Source: Bacteroidales bacterium
GTDB lineage: Bacteria > Bacteroidota > Bacteroidia > Bacteroidales > JAFGXI01
Length of the DNA stretch: 6,101 bases
Direction: 5' to 3'
NCBI GenBank assembly: GCA_026985625.1
Contig: JALSQC010000421.1
Location: 1 to 6,101 of the forward strand
Shown here: positions 5,733 to 6,101 of the stretch, piece by piece
How the letters are laid out: the number at the start of each line of letters is the position of its first letter
Position numbering within the stretch: the stretch's first letter is position 1
The notes under the pieces: model-generated
Seen by the model: the letters and a program-made list of their open reading frames with translations, nothing else
What the model was told of the DNA's origin: nothing
Database searches by the model: none
Position numbers and translations under genes: made by a program

Positions 5733-6101
5733 ATGACAAAAAACGTAAAAAATCTTATAGTAATTCTGGGACCTACAGGAATAGGGAAGACCTCTCTTAG
5801 CATAGACCTTGCAAAACATTACAAAACCGAGATTATATCGTCAGACTCGCGACAATTTTACAAAGAACTTAAAATAGGAACAGCAGCACCAACACAAGAA
5901 CAACTATCTATAATAAAACATCATTTTATAGGAAATATATCAATACACGATTACTATAATGCAAGAATTTTCGAAAATCAAGCAATTAAAACATTAAACA
6001 ATATTTTTAAAACAAAAAACACCGCAATAATGGTTGGAGGTTCGGGTATGTATATAGATGCCGTATGTAACGGAATAGACGATATGCCCGATATAGACCC
6101 A
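5733..6101 (+). CDS. miaA: tRNA dimethylallyltransferase MiaA, 3' end cut by the window
   Basis: The first 123 residues of MiaA, which transfers a dimethylallyl group from dimethylallyl diphosphate to N6 of A37 in tRNAs reading UNN codons; this is the first step to ms2i6A. The reading frame is open to the window edge, and the usual length is about 300 residues, so the C-terminal part is missing. Motifs: P-loop GPTGIGKT (13-20), SSDSRQFYKELKIGTAAP (36-53) with the catalytic Asp38 and the substrate-binding Ser-Arg-Gln region, HHFIGNISIHDYYNA (63-77), and GGSGMYIDA (102-110). All are in the expected order and spacing for the Bacteroidota form. The ATG directly follows the preceding TAA and no Shine-Dalgarno sequence is present. 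Confidence 0.95.
   Translation, partial: MTKNVKNLIVILGPTGIGKTSLSIDLAKHYKTEIISSDSRQFYKELKIGTAAPTQEQLSIIKHHFIGNISIHDYYNARIFENQAIKTLNNIFKTKNTAIMVGGSGMYIDAVCNGIDDMPDIDP

Larger units (their letters stand above)
1544..6101 (+). other. Probable seven-gene transcription unit (usp to miaA)
   Basis: Seven consecutive plus-strand genes run without a gap larger than 20 bases: 9, 6, 5, 20, 0 and 0 bases between successive genes. No GC-containing hairpin with a T-run occurs between them. The only terminator-like spot is an all-A/T palindrome with eight T at about 4165-4186, which is too weak to call. Internal promoters cannot be excluded. The functions are mixed, so co-transcription need not mean a shared pathway. 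This is an inference from spacing. Confidence 0.6.

Noticed and set aside
1..6101. CRISPR array, tRNA or rRNA genes
   Set aside because: No spaced direct repeats, and no cloverleaf or GC-rich structural RNA segments stand out against the AT-rich background on either strand.

Overview
The window comes from a strongly AT-rich genome of the Bacteroidota, most likely a Bacteroidales-type anaerobe. Four things point there. Start codons on the main gene block lack Shine-Dalgarno sequences and sit in A/T-rich leaders. The only promoter-like motifs resemble the Bacteroidota TAnnTTTG -7 box. All eight complete genes end in TAA. Several proteins (the LuxC-type acyl-CoA reductase, the DUF2752/CCC-motif pair, the pRiA4b ORF-3-like protein before miaA, and a GldN-like lipoprotein) look most like Bacteroidota versions. 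The species cannot be named from this sequence.

Layout. At the left end is a small plus-strand gene for a NifX/NifB-type iron-molybdenum-cluster-binding protein with a His-rich insert. It has the only textbook Shine-Dalgarno sequence in the window and is followed by a clear rho-independent terminator (427-470). Next, on the minus strand, is a uridine phosphorylase-type nucleoside phosphorylase (570-1442). A roughly 100-base divergent promoter region (1443-1543) separates it from a tightly packed plus-strand block that runs to the right edge. That block encodes a tandem universal stress protein, a lipoprotein with two GldN-like repeats, a DUF2752 membrane protein, a CCC-motif-type membrane protein, a LuxC-type acyl-CoA reductase, a pRiA4b ORF-3-like protein with an acidic tail, and miaA, which is cut by the window end. 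Gaps in the block are 0 to 20 bases, and two junctions are exact TAA-ATG abutments, so it is probably one transcription unit.

Function. No single pathway ties the block together. It mixes stress response (Usp), envelope proteins (lipoprotein and two small membrane proteins), fatty acyl-CoA reduction to aldehyde, and tRNA modification (MiaA). The DUF2752/CCC pair and the ORF-3-like/miaA pair look like conserved Bacteroidota neighbours; the rest may only share transcription.

Nothing here is a convincing new defence, mobile or RNA system. The points most worth checking are the internally duplicated GldN-like lipoprotein, the CWC variant of the CCC motif, the lone strong Shine-Dalgarno site, and the acyl-CoA reductase without an obvious partner enzyme.
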